This document shows, in pieces, positions 37,618-46,125 of a stretch of DNA of 64,000 nucleotides. Numbering within the stretch: the stretch's first letter is position 1; every line of letters starts with the position of its first letter. The stretch covers positions 372,001-436,000 of the forward strand of contig NZ_JAAVUY010000001.1 in assembly GCF_018449695.1 (NCBI RefSeq), given 5' to 3'. Position numbers and translations under genes: made by a program. The DNA comes from Bradyrhizobium sp. dw_411 (GTDB taxonomy: Bacteria; Pseudomonadota; Alphaproteobacteria; Rhizobiales; Xanthobacteraceae). A model generated the notes under the pieces. That model worked only from the letters and a program-made list of their open reading frames with translations. It was not told the origin of the DNA and did not search any database.

Positions 37618-38730
37618 ATGGCGACCCAAAAACTGCTGCTTCTCCCCGGCGACGGCATCGGCCCCGAAGTGATGGCGGAGGTGAAGCGCCTGATCGACTG
37701 GCTCAACGCGCAGGGCATCGCGCATTTCGAGACCGATCAGGGACTGGTCGGCGGCGCCGCCTATGATGCCAGCAAGCTCAGCATCACCGATGCGACCATG
37801 GCGAGCGCGCAAGCCGCCGATGCCGTGATCTTCGGCGCGGTCGGCGGCCCGAAGTGGGACAGCGTTCCCTATGAAGCGCGCCCCGAAGCCGGGCTGTTAC
37901 GGCTGCGCAAGGATCTCGGCCTGTTCGCCAATCTGCGGCCCGCGGTGTGCTATCCCGCGCTGGCGGAAGCCTCGAGCCTGAAGCGCGACGTGGTCGAAGG
38001 CCTCGACATCATGATCGTGCGCGAGCTCACCGGCGGGGTGTATTTCGGCGAGCCCAAAACCATCACCGATCTCGGTAACGGCCAGAAGCGCGCCATCGAT
38101 ACCCAGGTCTACGATACCTATGAGATCGAGCGCATCGCGCGGGTCGCATTCGATCTGGCGCGCAAGCGCCGCAACAAACTGACCTCGATGGAAAAGCGCA
38201 ACGTCATGAAGTCCGGCGTGCTCTGGAACGAGGTCGTCACCCAGGTCCATGCGCGCGAATACAAGGACGTGCAGCTCGAGCACCAATTGGCCGATTCCGG
38301 CGGCATGAACCTGGTGAAATGGCCCAAGCAATTCGATGTCATCGTGACCGACAATCTGTTCGGCGACATGCTCTCGGATATCGCCGCGATGCTGACAGGC
38401 TCGCTCGGCATGCTGCCGTCGGCCTCGCTCGGCGAGGTCGATGTCAAAACCAAGAAGCGTAAATCGCTGTTTGAGCCGGTGCATGGCTCGGCGCCCGATA
38501 TCGCCGGCAAGGGCCTGGCCAATCCGATTGCGATGATCTCGTCATTCGGAATGGCGCTGCGCTATTCGTTCGATATGGGCACGCTCGCCGACAAGGTCGA
38601 CGCGGCGATCGCCGCGGTGCTCGCCAACGGCCTGCGTACCGCCGATATCAAATCCGAAGGCACGACAGCCGTCTCGACCTCACAGATGGGCGAGGCGATC
38701 CTGAAGGAATTGCAGACGCTGCACGGGTAA
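37618..38730 (+). CDS. leuB: 3-isopropylmalate dehydrogenase
   Basis: NAD-dependent oxidative decarboxylation of 3-isopropylmalate to 2-oxoisocaproate, third step of leucine synthesis, cytoplasmic. The 370-residue protein begins [19 protein letters not shown]. It contains the family signature near [26 protein letters not shown] (metal-binding aspartates), the segment [13 protein letters not shown] and the NAD-site motif [24 protein letters not shown] lies ten bases before the ATG at 37618. It is separated from leuC by about 8 kb and lies on the other strand. A hairpin follows the stop codon. Confidence 0.98.
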   Translation: MATQKLLLLPGDGIGPEVMAEVKRLIDWLNAQGIAHFETDQGLVGGAAYDASKLSITDATMASAQAADAVIFGAVGGPKWDSVPYEARPEAGLLRLRKDLGLFANLRPAVCYPALAEASSLKRDVVEGLDIMIVRELTGGVYFGEPKTITDLGNGQKRAIDTQVYDTYEIERIARVAFDLARKRRNKLTSMEKRNVMKSGVLWNEVVTQVHAREYKDVQLEHQLADSGGMNLVKWPKQFDVIVTDNLFGDMLSDIAAMLTGSLGMLPSASLGEVDVKTKKRKSLFEPVHGSAPDIAGKGLANPIAMISSFGMALRYSFDMGTLADKVDAAIAAVLANGLRTADIKSEGTTAVSTSQMGEAILKELQTLHG

Positions 38731-38745
38731 GGCCCCAAGCGATTG

Positions 38746-38771
38746 GTCGTCCCTGCGTTCGCAGGGACGAC
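38746..38771. terminator. Hairpin between leuB and a convergent gene
   Basis: GTCGTCCCTGC-GTTC-GCAGGGACGAC has an 11-base perfect stem, 15 bases after the leuB stop. No long T-run follows on the plus strand. It may still act as an end signal for both convergent genes and resembles the hairpin after argG. Confidence 0.5.
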
Positions 38772-38795
38772 ATAGAGTGGCTTTGGGCTACCCGA

Positions 38796-39185
38796 TCAAT
38801 ACGGGATCGGGATCCGCGTCGGGTATCCGCCCAAATCAGAGGGCGAGCTAAGCGGCTGGCGGTCGATCGGGCGATTGTTGTTCTCGCGCGCGAATGACGG
38901 ATATCCGACATCCGGGGGATATGCGTAGTCGGTGAACTTGCGGTCGCCGGGCAGCACCTCGACGCCGGCGTCGAGCCAGGAACGCTTGGTGATGAAGACC
39001 CGGGTGTGCGGGCCCTGCTGATAGGACACGTTGGGTCCGGTCGGGCCATAGTAAGGACGGCCGTTCTTGTCGAGCTTCCGGGTTTGTTGTGCGCTGGCCT
39101 GTGTCGCGTCGAAGCCGATCACGACAACGGCGGCAGCCGCCAGCACAACCAGAAGCCTTTTTACGGCGGGGGATTTTAAAGTCAT
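38796..39185 (-). CDS. Small exported protein, function unknown
   Basis: A 129-residue protein with a signal peptide (RLLVVLAAAAVVVIGF, cleavage after QASAQ at about residue 33). The mature part is rich in Tyr, Pro, Asn and Arg (NGRPYYGPTGPNVSYQQGP, then FTDYAYPPDVGYPSF) with no Cys, suggesting a small extended or beta-rich periplasmic protein. I do not recognise a domain; similar short exported proteins are common in Bradyrhizobium-like genomes. GAGGACG lies just before the ATG at 39183-39185, which is preferred to the start at 39215. It is convergent with leuB. Confidence 0.75.
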   Translation of the reverse strand: MTLKSPAVKRLLVVLAAAAVVVIGFDATQASAQQTRKLDKNGRPYYGPTGPNVSYQQGPHTRVFITKRSWLDAGVEVLPGDRKFTDYAYPPDVGYPSFARENNNRPIDRQPLSSPSDLGGYPTRIPIPY

Positions 39186-39358
39186 CACGTCCTCATAGGG
39201 CTGGCAGATCGCCAAATCCGATTAGGGGTCATTTTAGCTGCCGGGGGTCCGTCGTCACAAGGTCAATCGGGCCACACTGCATCACAATAAATGCGTGGGT
39301 GACGAAAAAGTCGCATAAAAGCCAGCGCCTTAGTCCTGCCATTTAGTGCGGGCGCCGA

Positions 39359-40186
39359 TCAGAGCGGGCCGCGCAACAGGGGATTCCCGGTGCCGGTCAC
39401 CCAATCCGCAGAGGGGGCCGAGGGGCTCGCCGCGCTGCAGTTGCCGCGCTTCAACTCCGCCCGGGCGAACAATTCGGCTAATTTCGGTTCATTTCCAGCC
39501 GTGAGCAGGATCAGACGGTTCAGCATGCAGCCGATCGCGGCGCGCCGGGCCGGTATTCCGTCGCCCTGGCAGGTCCAGCCGGATATCTGCAGCAGGGGAT
39601 CGCCGAGGCGTTTGATAAAGCCGAGGCAAGATTTGGCTCCGTCCGCATTTCCGTCGAGACGAAGCAACGCCACCGGGCCGAACTTGCTGTCGATGACCCC
39701 AGCCGCCTCCGACCCTTGCATGCCCTGGTAGTCGCCTTCCATCCGGGCCGCGATTTCGGCGCCGGGGGCGTCGGAGGGGCTGAATTCACCGCCGGGCCGG
39801 TAGATTTCGAGTTCCGCAACCGGCTTTTCGTATTGAGCCGTTTCTTGAGTCGTCCAACGCAGAACATCCCTGCGCCCTCCTTCAGGGTGTCGAAATATCT
39901 CGTAAGCCTCTGTTTTATATTGATTATCGAGTGGATTGACCGCGAAGGCGGGGTGCGAACGCGAAGCCAGGCTCCAGCCCGGCTTCGGCGCCGGCTCCGT
40001 GGTGGCAGCCGCCGGCAATTCGTCCCAAAGATGGAGCCCGACGATGGCAAGCAACGCCAGAGCCCCCACATAGGCAACCAGACGCGCCAGCATGCCGGCG
40101 CATTCGTCGGCAAAGCTGGTCAGCGCGGGGTGAATGCTGGTCCGATAACCGGGATTGGCAGGGGTGGCCCAAAACGATCGCATCAA
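39359..40186 (-). CDS. Hypothetical membrane-anchored protein
   Basis: A 275-residue protein, or 244 if it starts at the internal Met at 40093. One hydrophobic helix (LVAYVGALALLAIVGLHLW, about residues 36-54) would anchor it, with the rest outside the cytoplasm. The exported part contains four cysteines, including CLGF, WTCQGD and GCMLN, which may form disulfides. Segments such as FGPVALLRLDG resemble conserved hypothetical rhizobial proteins, but I cannot name a family. It is divergent from asd, and the 138-base gap should hold both promoters. No strong ribosome-binding site distinguishes the two starts. Confidence 0.72.
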   Translation of the reverse strand: MMRSFWATPANPGYRTSIHPALTSFADECAGMLARLVAYVGALALLAIVGLHLWDELPAAATTEPAPKPGWSLASRSHPAFAVNPLDNQYKTEAYEIFRHPEGGRRDVLRWTTQETAQYEKPVAELEIYRPGGEFSPSDAPGAEIAARMEGDYQGMQGSEAAGVIDSKFGPVALLRLDGNADGAKSCLGFIKRLGDPLLQISGWTCQGDGIPARRAAIGCMLNRLILLTAGNEPKLAELFARAELKRGNCSAASPSAPSADWVTGTGNPLLRGPL

Positions 40187-40234
40187 ACGCCCAAATCGCT
40201 ACCGGGCACCGGCGAGCGGCACCCCAGTCTAACG

Positions 40235-40263
40235 TTGTCTTAAGGGCGTTTCTCGCATAGAAG
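40235..40263 (+). promoter_or_regulatory. Candidate promoter of asd
   Basis: TTGTCT and TAGAAG are separated by 17 bases, 61 bases upstream of the asd start codon. Only a partial match to the housekeeping consensus, so tentative. Confidence 0.3.
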
Positions 40264-40324
40264 CGCTGCCTCTTCCCTTTCCGCTGGACACGGGGGCGAG
40301 GGATTTTTCTTCGGAGAGTGAACG

Positions 40325-41359
40325 ATGGGTTACAAAGTCGCGCTGGTCGGAGCGACCGGCAATGTCGGGCGGGAAATGCTCAACATTCTGGACGAGCGCA
40401 AATTCCCGGCTGACGAAGTCGTGGCGCTGGCGTCGCGCCGCAGCATGGGCGTCGAAGTTTCGTACGGCGATCGTACCCTGAAAGTCAAAGCGCTCGAGAA
40501 TTACGATTTCAGCGACGTCGATATCTGCCTGATGTCGGCGGGTGGCGCGGTATCGAAGGAATGGTCGCCGAAAATCGGCGCCGCCGGCGCGGTCGTGATC
40601 GACAATTCGTCGACCTGGCGGATGGATCCGGACGTGCCGTTGATCGTACCCGAGGTCAATGCGGACGCGGTCGGCGGTTTCACCAAGAAGAACATCATCG
40701 CCAACCCGAACTGCTCGACCGCGCAGCTCGTGGTCGCGCTGAAGCCGCTGCACGACAAGGCCGTGATCAAGCGCGTCGTGGTCTCGACCTATCAATCGGT
40801 CTCGGGCGCCGGCAAGGACGCCATGGACGAGCTGTTTTCGCAGACCAAGGCGGTCTACACCAACAGCGAATTGATCAACAAGAAATTCCCCAAGCGTATC
40901 GCCTTCAACGTGATCCCCGAGATCGACGTGTTCATGGAGGACGGCTACACCAAGGAAGAATGGAAGATGATGATGGAGACCAAGAAGATTCTTGATCCCA
41001 AAATCAAGCTGAGCGCGACCTGCGTGCGCGTGCCGGTGTTCGTCGGCCATTCCGAAGCGGTCAATATCGAATTCGAGAATCCGATTTCGGCCGATGAGGC
41101 GCGTGACATCCTGCGCAATGCGCCGGGGTGCCTCGTGATCGACAAGCGCGAACCCGGCGGCTACGTCACGCCGTATGAAGCGGCGGGCGAGGACGCGACC
41201 TATATCAGCCGCATCCGCGAGGACGCGACGGTAGAGAACGGTCTCGTGCTGTGGTGCGTGTCGGACAATCTGCGCAAGGGGGCTGCGTTGAACGCGATCC
41301 AGATCGCCGAATGCCTGATCAACCGCAAGCTGATCAGCGCCAAGAAAAAAGCGGCTTAA
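40325..41359 (+). CDS. asd: Aspartate-semialdehyde dehydrogenase
   Basis: NADPH-dependent reduction of aspartyl phosphate to aspartate semialdehyde, the branch point to lysine, diaminopimelate, threonine and methionine. The 344-residue protein has the dinucleotide motif GATGNVGREML (residues 9-19), the active-site cysteine in NPNCSTAQ (C130) and the segment VSTYQSVSGAGK. The active-site His is expected in the later RVPVFVGHSEAVN. Length is typical of the non-E. coli-like bacterial branch. CGGAGAG precedes the ATG. dapF of the same pathway is at 57 kb in this window. Confidence 0.98.
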   Translation: MGYKVALVGATGNVGREMLNILDERKFPADEVVALASRRSMGVEVSYGDRTLKVKALENYDFSDVDICLMSAGGAVSKEWSPKIGAAGAVVIDNSSTWRMDPDVPLIVPEVNADAVGGFTKKNIIANPNCSTAQLVVALKPLHDKAVIKRVVVSTYQSVSGAGKDAMDELFSQTKAVYTNSELINKKFPKRIAFNVIPEIDVFMEDGYTKEEWKMMMETKKILDPKIKLSATCVRVPVFVGHSEAVNIEFENPISADEARDILRNAPGCLVIDKREPGGYVTPYEAAGEDATYISRIREDATVENGLVLWCVSDNLRKGAALNAIQIAECLINRKLISAKKKAA

Positions 41360-41390
41360 AAACGGTGTAACGGACGGGGCCGGAATCGCG

Positions 41391-41942
41391 ATGACCGAAC
41401 AACCGGCGCCCTATAAACCGAACCCGACGCTGAAACGCATCGAGCACGGGTTTGAAAACATCCTGTTCAACAGCCGCTGGCTGATGGCGCCGTTCTATTT
41501 CGGTCTCGTCATCTGCCTCGCGGTGATGTTGTTCAAATTCTTCAAGAAGCTGTGGGAGTTTATCCTCATCGCGCCCTCCGCCAATGAGGCGGATATCATC
41601 CTCGGCGCGCTCAGCCTGATCGACGTGTCGCTGGTCGGCAATCTGATCCTGATCGTGGTGTTCTCGGGCTACGAGAATTTCGTCTCGCGGATCGATCCCG
41701 GCGATCATCCGGACTGGCCGGAATGGATGACCAAGGTCGATTTCGCCGGGCTCAAGCAGAAGATGCTGGCCTCGATCGTGGCGATTTCGGCCATTCAGGT
41801 GCTCAAGGCGTTTATGAATATCGACGTCGCCTTCGATGCCACCAAGATGGGCTGGCTGGTCGGCGTGCATCTGGTGTTCGTGGTCTCGGCGCTGATCCTG
41901 GCGCTGTCGGATCGCTGGGGCAGCGATCATGGTGCCGAATAG
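41391..41942 (+). CDS. YqhA family (TIGR00645/UPF0114) membrane protein
   Basis: A 183-residue integral membrane protein with four hydrophobic helices (about residues 28-50, 68-92, 128-145 and 152-172). The opening EHGFENILFNSRWLMAPFY and the loop FSGYENFVSRIDP are hallmarks of the YqhA/UPF0114 family, whose role is unknown. It follows asd by 31 bases on the same strand and may be co-transcribed, though no functional link is evident. It is convergent with the carbonic anhydrase gene. Confidence 0.9.
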   Translation: MTEQPAPYKPNPTLKRIEHGFENILFNSRWLMAPFYFGLVICLAVMLFKFFKKLWEFILIAPSANEADIILGALSLIDVSLVGNLILIVVFSGYENFVSRIDPGDHPDWPEWMTKVDFAGLKQKMLASIVAISAIQVLKAFMNIDVAFDATKMGWLVGVHLVFVVSALILALSDRWGSDHGAE

Positions 41943-41970
41943 GCAGTAGCGAGTAGCGCGCGGAAATTCG

Positions 41971-42621
41971 CTACCCGCTTACTTGCTCCCGCGCGCTGAC
42001 AAATTCCTTCGCGACGTGATCGAGCACGAACAGCGAGCCCTCGGCGACGCCGAAATAAGCGCCGTGCAACTGCAACTCGCCGCGTTCGACCGCGGTCCGC
42101 ACGAACGGAAACGTCATCAGGTTTTCGAGGCTGCGGAATATCGCGGCTTTCTCGATGCGGATGGTGAAGTCGGCCATCGTCTCGTGGTCGCGCTGCTCGA
42201 CCTTTTCGCCCGGCTTGATGAACATCGACATCCAGCGGCCGATGAAGTCGCCTGGTGACAGCGGCTCCATTTTATCAATGAAGGCGCGGATGCCGCCGCA
42301 TTGCGCATGCCCGAGCACCACGATGTGCTTCACATGCAGCGCCCGAACCGCATATTCCACCGCCGCCGACACGCCATGCGCGCCGCCGTCCGGCTGATAG
42401 ACCGGCACCAGATTGGCGACGTTGCGTACCACGAATAACTCGCCCGGACCGGCATCGAAGATGACTTCCGGCGATACCCGGGAATCGCAGCAGCCGATCA
42501 CCATCACTTCGGGGGACTGACCGCGCTCGGACAATTCGCGATAGCGCGTCTGCTCGGTCGGCAGCCGCTGCGAGGTGAAAGTCCGGTAGCCCTCAAGCAG
42601 TCGTGGCGGAAACAGGTCCAT
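41971..42621 (-). CDS. Beta-carbonic anhydrase
   Basis: Zinc enzyme interconverting CO2 and bicarbonate, probably cytoplasmic. The 216-residue protein has the beta-class ligands: Cys with the Asp-Arg dyad in CCDSRVSP (about residues 44-51) and His/Cys in VVLGHAQCGGI (about 102-112). Helix and strand order around AAVEYAVRALHVKHIVVLGH is standard. The frame is open to a TTG at 42657, but the ATG at 42619-42621 is the likelier start. It is divergent from the CoA-ester lyase gene with about 98 bases between. Confidence 0.94.
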   Translation of the reverse strand: MDLFPPRLLEGYRTFTSQRLPTEQTRYRELSERGQSPEVMVIGCCDSRVSPEVIFDAGPGELFVVRNVANLVPVYQPDGGAHGVSAAVEYAVRALHVKHIVVLGHAQCGGIRAFIDKMEPLSPGDFIGRWMSMFIKPGEKVEQRDHETMADFTIRIEKAAIFRSLENLMTFPFVRTAVERGELQLHGAYFGVAEGSLFVLDHVAKEFVSAREQVSG

Positions 42622-42719
42622 GACAGTGGCTAAACCATATGGCGATGACAGGAACAAGTCTTTCGGAGCCGCGGGTGAAATGTTATCGCGTGAAGCGAGT
42701 AAATTGAAGGGAACCAGCC

Positions 42720-43592
42720 ATGATCCGTCCGCGCCGCAGCCTGTTGTTCATGCCCGGATCGAACGCCCGGGCGCTGGAAAAAGCCCGTAACCTGCCGGCC
42801 GACGGTATCATTCTGGATCTGGAGGATTCCGTGGCGCCGGAAGCCAAGGTCGGCGCGCGCGACCAAATTGCGCAGGCGATCGCCGCCAAGGGATTTGGCA
42901 AGCGGGAGGTCCTGATCCGCGTCAACCCGCTGGATACGCCGTGGTCAACAGACGATATCGGCATGGCCGGCAAGGCGCGGCCCGACGGCATCGTGGTTCC
43001 CAAAGTTTCCAGCGTGGAAGACCTCAAAACCATCGGCGATCGGCTGGCCGATGCGGATCCCGCGATCCGGGTCTGGGCGATGATCGAGACCTCGCGCGCG
43101 GTTCTGCATGCCGAGGAACTGGCCGCGGCTTCGCGCGACCCCAGGACGCGGCTCGCCGGATTCATGTTCGGGCCCAATGACATTTCGCGGGAAACGCGGA
43201 TCCGCATGATGCCAGGCCGCGCGGCGATGATCCCGATGATCACTCACTGCATTCTTGCGACCCGAATGTATGGTCTCGAAATCCTCGACGGGCCCTACAG
43301 CGATTTCAGCGATTTCGACGGTTTTGGAGAGGAATGCACGCAGGCGCGCGATCTCGGCTTCGACGGCAAGACATTGATTCATCCCGGCCAGATTGACGCC
43401 TGCAACGCGATCTTTACACCGCCGGCGGAAGAGATCGCGCAGGCCCGCAAGATCATCGCCGCGTTCGAATTGCCGGAAAATGCCGCGCGCGGTGCGATCC
43501 GGCTCGACGGCCAGATGGTGGAGCGGCTGCACGCCGACATGGCGCGGCGCACGATCGCGATCGCCGACTCGATCGCGGCGATGGGGCATTAG
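42720..43592 (+). CDS. CoA-ester lyase (HpcH/HpaI aldolase, CitE-like)
   Basis: A 290-residue TIM-barrel lyase of the CitE/malyl-CoA lyase group, cleaving acyl-CoA esters such as malyl- or citramalyl-CoA with Mg. It begins RPRRSLLFMPGSNARALEKA, with the conserved Arg-Ser-Leu-Leu-Phe pattern. The metal ligand is in GIILDLEDSVAPEAK, with a second acidic residue in VWAMIETSRAVLHAEEL, and FMFGPNDIS and KTLIHPGQID complete the site. GAAGGGA precedes the ATG. The exact substrate cannot be named. It is followed by a large palindromic repeat and is divergent from the carbonic anhydrase gene. Confidence 0.9.
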   Translation: MIRPRRSLLFMPGSNARALEKARNLPADGIILDLEDSVAPEAKVGARDQIAQAIAAKGFGKREVLIRVNPLDTPWSTDDIGMAGKARPDGIVVPKVSSVEDLKTIGDRLADADPAIRVWAMIETSRAVLHAEELAAASRDPRTRLAGFMFGPNDISRETRIRMMPGRAAMIPMITHCILATRMYGLEILDGPYSDFSDFDGFGEECTQARDLGFDGKTLIHPGQIDACNAIFTPPAEEIAQARKIIAAFELPENAARGAIRLDGQMVERLHADMARRTIAIADSIAAMGH

Positions 43593-43616
43593 TGAAACGC
43601 TGACGCTGCCATTCCC

Positions 43617-43748
43617 TTCTCCCCTTGTGGGAGAAGGTGCCCTCGCAAAGCGAGGGCGGATGAGGGGTCTCTATCCGCGGAGACATACCCCTCACCCGTC
43701 TCGCATCTGACGATGCGAGCCACCCTCTCCCACAGGGGGAGAGGGGAA
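43617..43748. repeat. Large palindromic repeat (TTCTCCCCTTGTGGGA type), copy 1
   Basis: A 132-base element between convergent genes. The outer arms TTCTCCCCTTGTGGGAGA and TCTCCCACAGGGGGAGA pair; inner hairpins are CCCTCGC-aaa-GCGAGGG and GTCTCGCATC-tgac-GATGCGAG. The right half is nearly identical to 59161-59288. Confidence 0.85.
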
Positions 43749-43760
43749 GAGCACCATGTT

Positions 43761-44546
43761 TTAGACGCCAAACCTCTCCGCCGCCCACGCATACAGGCTT
43801 CCCGGGATCGGCGGCTGACTGCCGCGGCCTTTGGGCGAGACGTGGAAACCCATTATCTCGGGATCATTGAGCAGCGCTGAAAAATCCGACGGCTCGAAAA
43901 ATAATTTCGGTTCGGCATGAACCGCGTAAAATGATTTCTTCGGCAGCGCGTGCTGTAGTTCGCCGGCGCGGCGGGCAAGCGCGGTCAGCGCCGCCGGACC
44001 AAAGATCGCGACACGAATATCCGCGAGCCGCGGCGAGCCACGCAGCTTGCGAAGCGCGAAGGTCAGCCGGTGCCGCAGGGCCAGCCAATCCGGCGTCAAT
44101 TCGTCCTGCTGCAGCAGTGCGGTGAATGCCGTGACGATGGGATCATCCGACGGCAGATACAGCACGGAATTGCCGAGCTGGCGCGGCCGCTCCCATGCGA
44201 AATAGGGCTTTGCGGGATCCAGCTCGATCGGTTTGAGCAGCAGTACATCGGCATCGAGCCATAGCCCGGCCTTGCGCGCCATCAGCCGCATCCGAAAAAA
44301 ATCGCTGAATTGCAACGTGGTCCAGTCGCGCCACACGCCATCGGGGCCGGTCGGCCGCAGTCGTTCCGCAAAGGCATGCGGCAGGATCGCTTCGGCTTCA
44401 GCATTGCCGACGCCGTCGGGCAATTGTCCGAGCGGATCGAAAGAGTAGACGGTGACTTTATGGCCCGCCGCGACCTGCGATCTCAGGCATAGAAGCCGCA
44501 GCGCATCGAGCGGCCCATGCCAGAAGGTGACGACATCAGGCCGCAT
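43761..44546 (-). CDS. Glycosyltransferase, DXD-containing (GT32-like sugar-binding region)
   Basis: A 261-residue enzyme with the pattern of the DXD sugar-binding family, such as capsular or alpha-1,4-type transferases. The first strand is VVTFWHGPLDALRLLCLRS, the segment DFFRMRLMARKAGLWLDADV carries the DxD metal-nucleotide site (DAD, about residues 98-100) and the C-terminal half has the expected acidic and aromatic residues. No membrane segment or signal is seen, so it is cytoplasmic. Its ATG lies 11 bases inside the upstream zincin gene, so the two are translationally coupled. No polysaccharide cluster adjoins. Confidence 0.8.
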   Translation of the reverse strand: MRPDVVTFWHGPLDALRLLCLRSQVAAGHKVTVYSFDPLGQLPDGVGNAEAEAILPHAFAERLRPTGPDGVWRDWTTLQFSDFFRMRLMARKAGLWLDADVLLLKPIELDPAKPYFAWERPRQLGNSVLYLPSDDPIVTAFTALLQQDELTPDWLALRHRLTFALRKLRGSPRLADIRVAIFGPAALTALARRAGELQHALPKKSFYAVHAEPKLFFEPSDFSALLNDPEIMGFHVSPKGRGSQPPIPGSLYAWAAERFGV

Positions 44547-44931
44547 CTTCGATCGCTTCCATGTCGTCGTCGGAGAGGCCGAAATGATGGCCGATCTCGT
44601 GGATCAGCACATGGCGCACGAGATGCCCCAGCGTCTCGTCATGCTCGGCCCAGTAGTCCAGGATCGGGCGGCGATACAGCCAGATCATGTTGGGCAGCCC
44701 AGCGATATCGTCATGGCTGCGGAACGGCAGGCCGACCCCCTGGAACAGGCCGAGCAGGTCGAATTCGGTTTCGGCCTGCATTTCGTCGAGCACTTCCTCG
44801 GTCGGAAAATCATCGACACGGATGATCACGCCTTCGCACAGGTCGCGAAAATCCTTGGGCAGGCGCTCGAAAATCTCGTGCGCCATGGCTTCGATCTCGG
44901 TCAGCGATGGCGCTTTCGCGGAGGTCCACAT
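44536..44931 (-). CDS. Metallopeptidase family protein (minimal zincin, DUF1025)
   Basis: A 131-residue small zincin of the DUF1025/metallopeptidase family. The zinc site is HVLIHEIGHHFGLSDDDME near the C-terminus, with the HExxH ligands as HEIGHH and the downstream acidic residue in DDDM. The N-terminal half (EIFERLPKDFRDLCEGVIIRV) is the usual helix-strand lead. Such proteins are widespread, soluble and uncharacterised; a regulatory protease role is plausible. It overlaps the start of the glycosyltransferase gene by 11 bases. It is divergent from the small exported-protein gene at 45035. Confidence 0.9.
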   Translation of the reverse strand: MWTSAKAPSLTEIEAMAHEIFERLPKDFRDLCEGVIIRVDDFPTEEVLDEMQAETEFDLLGLFQGVGLPFRSHDDIAGLPNMIWLYRRPILDYWAEHDETLGHLVRHVLIHEIGHHFGLSDDDMEAIEDAA

Positions 44932-45034
44932 CGCCTTTGTTTAGCGCGGGTTTCGCAGATGCTCCAGCCACAGTTGACGTTGCCGCTGCAATCGGAGACC
45001 GTACCGCCGTCAACAGGCTTGGGTGGGCGTCAAG

Positions 45035-45376
45035 ATGCGTATCAGGACAGCGGCAATAGCGGTTTTGGCAGGTTTTGTTTCGTTGCTTGTTGTTTCAGCG
45101 CTTGCGGCGGCCGCGCAAGCGCAGACCGCACTTGGCACGCGGATTGCGCAGGCATCGCAGCCGGCTGCGGACGATCCGACCGCGCCTGCGGTCAGACGGC
45201 CGGCCAAACGCGTTCGCATTTATCCGCGGTATCAGGCGGACCCCGACGGCGTTTATCCCCGGTATTTCCCCGGCCGGAATGCGGTACGGGAGTGCAACGC
45301 CACCTACGTGCAGGAATACCGGCCAAGCGGCACGGTGATCGTGCCCCGCATGAACTGCACCTGGCGCCGCGGTTAA
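45035..45376 (+). CDS. Small exported basic protein, function unknown
   Basis: A 113-residue protein with a signal peptide (IAVLAGFVSLLVVSALAAAA, cleavage near AQAQ). The mature part is basic and Tyr/Arg/Pro-rich (RRPAKRVRIYPRYQ, then YPRYFPGRNAVREC) with two cysteines (RECNA and MNCTW) that may form one disulfide. I do not recognise a family. The ATG at 45035 is preferred to the in-frame GTG at 45023. It is convergent with the small minus-strand gene that ends at 45389. Confidence 0.72.
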   Translation: MRIRTAAIAVLAGFVSLLVVSALAAAAQAQTALGTRIAQASQPAADDPTAPAVRRPAKRVRIYPRYQADPDGVYPRYFPGRNAVRECNATYVQEYRPSGTVIVPRMNCTWRRG

Positions 45377-45388
45377 AACCTGCTGTTC

Positions 45389-45613
45389 TCAGTGCTTTCG
45401 CAGCGCGCCGACCAGTCCGCTGCCGACAACCAGCGCCGAGGTTCCATAGACGAGAATCGCCATGGCCAGTTGAAGGAAGCTGCTCGCGGTGCCGGGACCA
45501 CCGCCCGGGCCTTGCGACGCCTCTGTGGTGTGGACCGTAAGCAAGACCGTCGTCATCGACGTTAAAAAAAACGCGGTGCGCGGTACCCGGCGCCATTTTC
45601 CAGATGGGGGCAT
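45389..45613 (-). CDS. Small membrane protein, function unknown
   Basis: A 74-residue protein (MPPSGKWRRVPRTAFFLTSM) with two hydrophobic segments, about residues 14-32 and 44-67 (LQLAMAILVYGTSALVVGSG), separated by a Gly-rich loop. It may be anchored or exported with a second helix. AGGAGAC five bases before the ATG at 45611-45613 is a good ribosome-binding site, which supports a real gene over the longer frame to 45676. Function and homology are not recognised. Confidence 0.58.
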   Translation of the reverse strand: MPPSGKWRRVPRTAFFLTSMTTVLLTVHTTEASQGPGGGPGTASSFLQLAMAILVYGTSALVVGSGLVGALRKH

Positions 45614-45853
45614 GGAAGTCTCCTGTAACGGAAGCTCGCAGAAGATACGGATTACAGTGTGGGCCGGTTTTGGCATCCTGTGAATGTTTTGGTGCGGCGT
45701 GGAACCGTATCACGCGCGGCGCATTGCTCTCCCCGGCGCAGGCATTCATTTCACGTTCACGTCGCTCACTTCAGCTTAGGTCTGCGTCGCGGCGTGCGTT
45801 CGATTCGGTCGCACGGCGATGACGTGACATCCAACGACCTATGGGAGACGTAA

Positions 45854-46051
45854 ATGAATGTGACGAGGGTTCTGGGGCTTGCCGCGGTTGGCGCATTGCT
45901 CGCTATTGCTGCTCCATCCGAGCGCGCTCAGGCGCTGTCGCTGGCCAATCCCGGCGCCGCCGCAGCGGTCCAGGAAAGCTCGAAGCAGGGATCGGTCACG
46001 GAGGTGCGCTGGCATCACCATTGGCATCATCGCCATTGGCATCGCCGTTAA
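45854..46051 (+). CDS. Tiny exported protein with His/Trp-rich tail
   Basis: A 65-residue protein. Residues 1-28 form a signal peptide (GLAAVGALLAIAAPSERAQA). The mature part is about 37 residues, ending VRWHHHWHHRHWHRR, in which eight of the last thirteen residues are His and three are Trp. The tail could bind metals or polyanions; similar His/Trp-tailed exported peptides occur in Bradyrhizobium-like genomes but have no established role. GGGAGACG lies six bases before the ATG. A strong terminator follows at 46081, so it is a single-gene transcript. Confidence 0.8.
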   Translation: MNVTRVLGLAAVGALLAIAAPSERAQALSLANPGAAAAVQESSKQGSVTEVRWHHHWHHRHWHRR

Positions 46052-46080
46052 TAAACGCGCGGGTTGATCTCAAGACGCGA

Positions 46081-46107
46081 CAGGCCCGCTTTGCGGGCCT
46101 GTTTTTT
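46081..46107 (+). terminator. Rho-independent terminator
   Basis: CAGGCCCGC-TTT-GCGGGCCTG followed by six T, 29 bases after the stop of the His/Trp-tail gene. A 9-base perfect stem plus T-tract. Confidence 0.92.
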
Positions 46108-46125
46108 ATCGGGAAGCGTTTGCGC

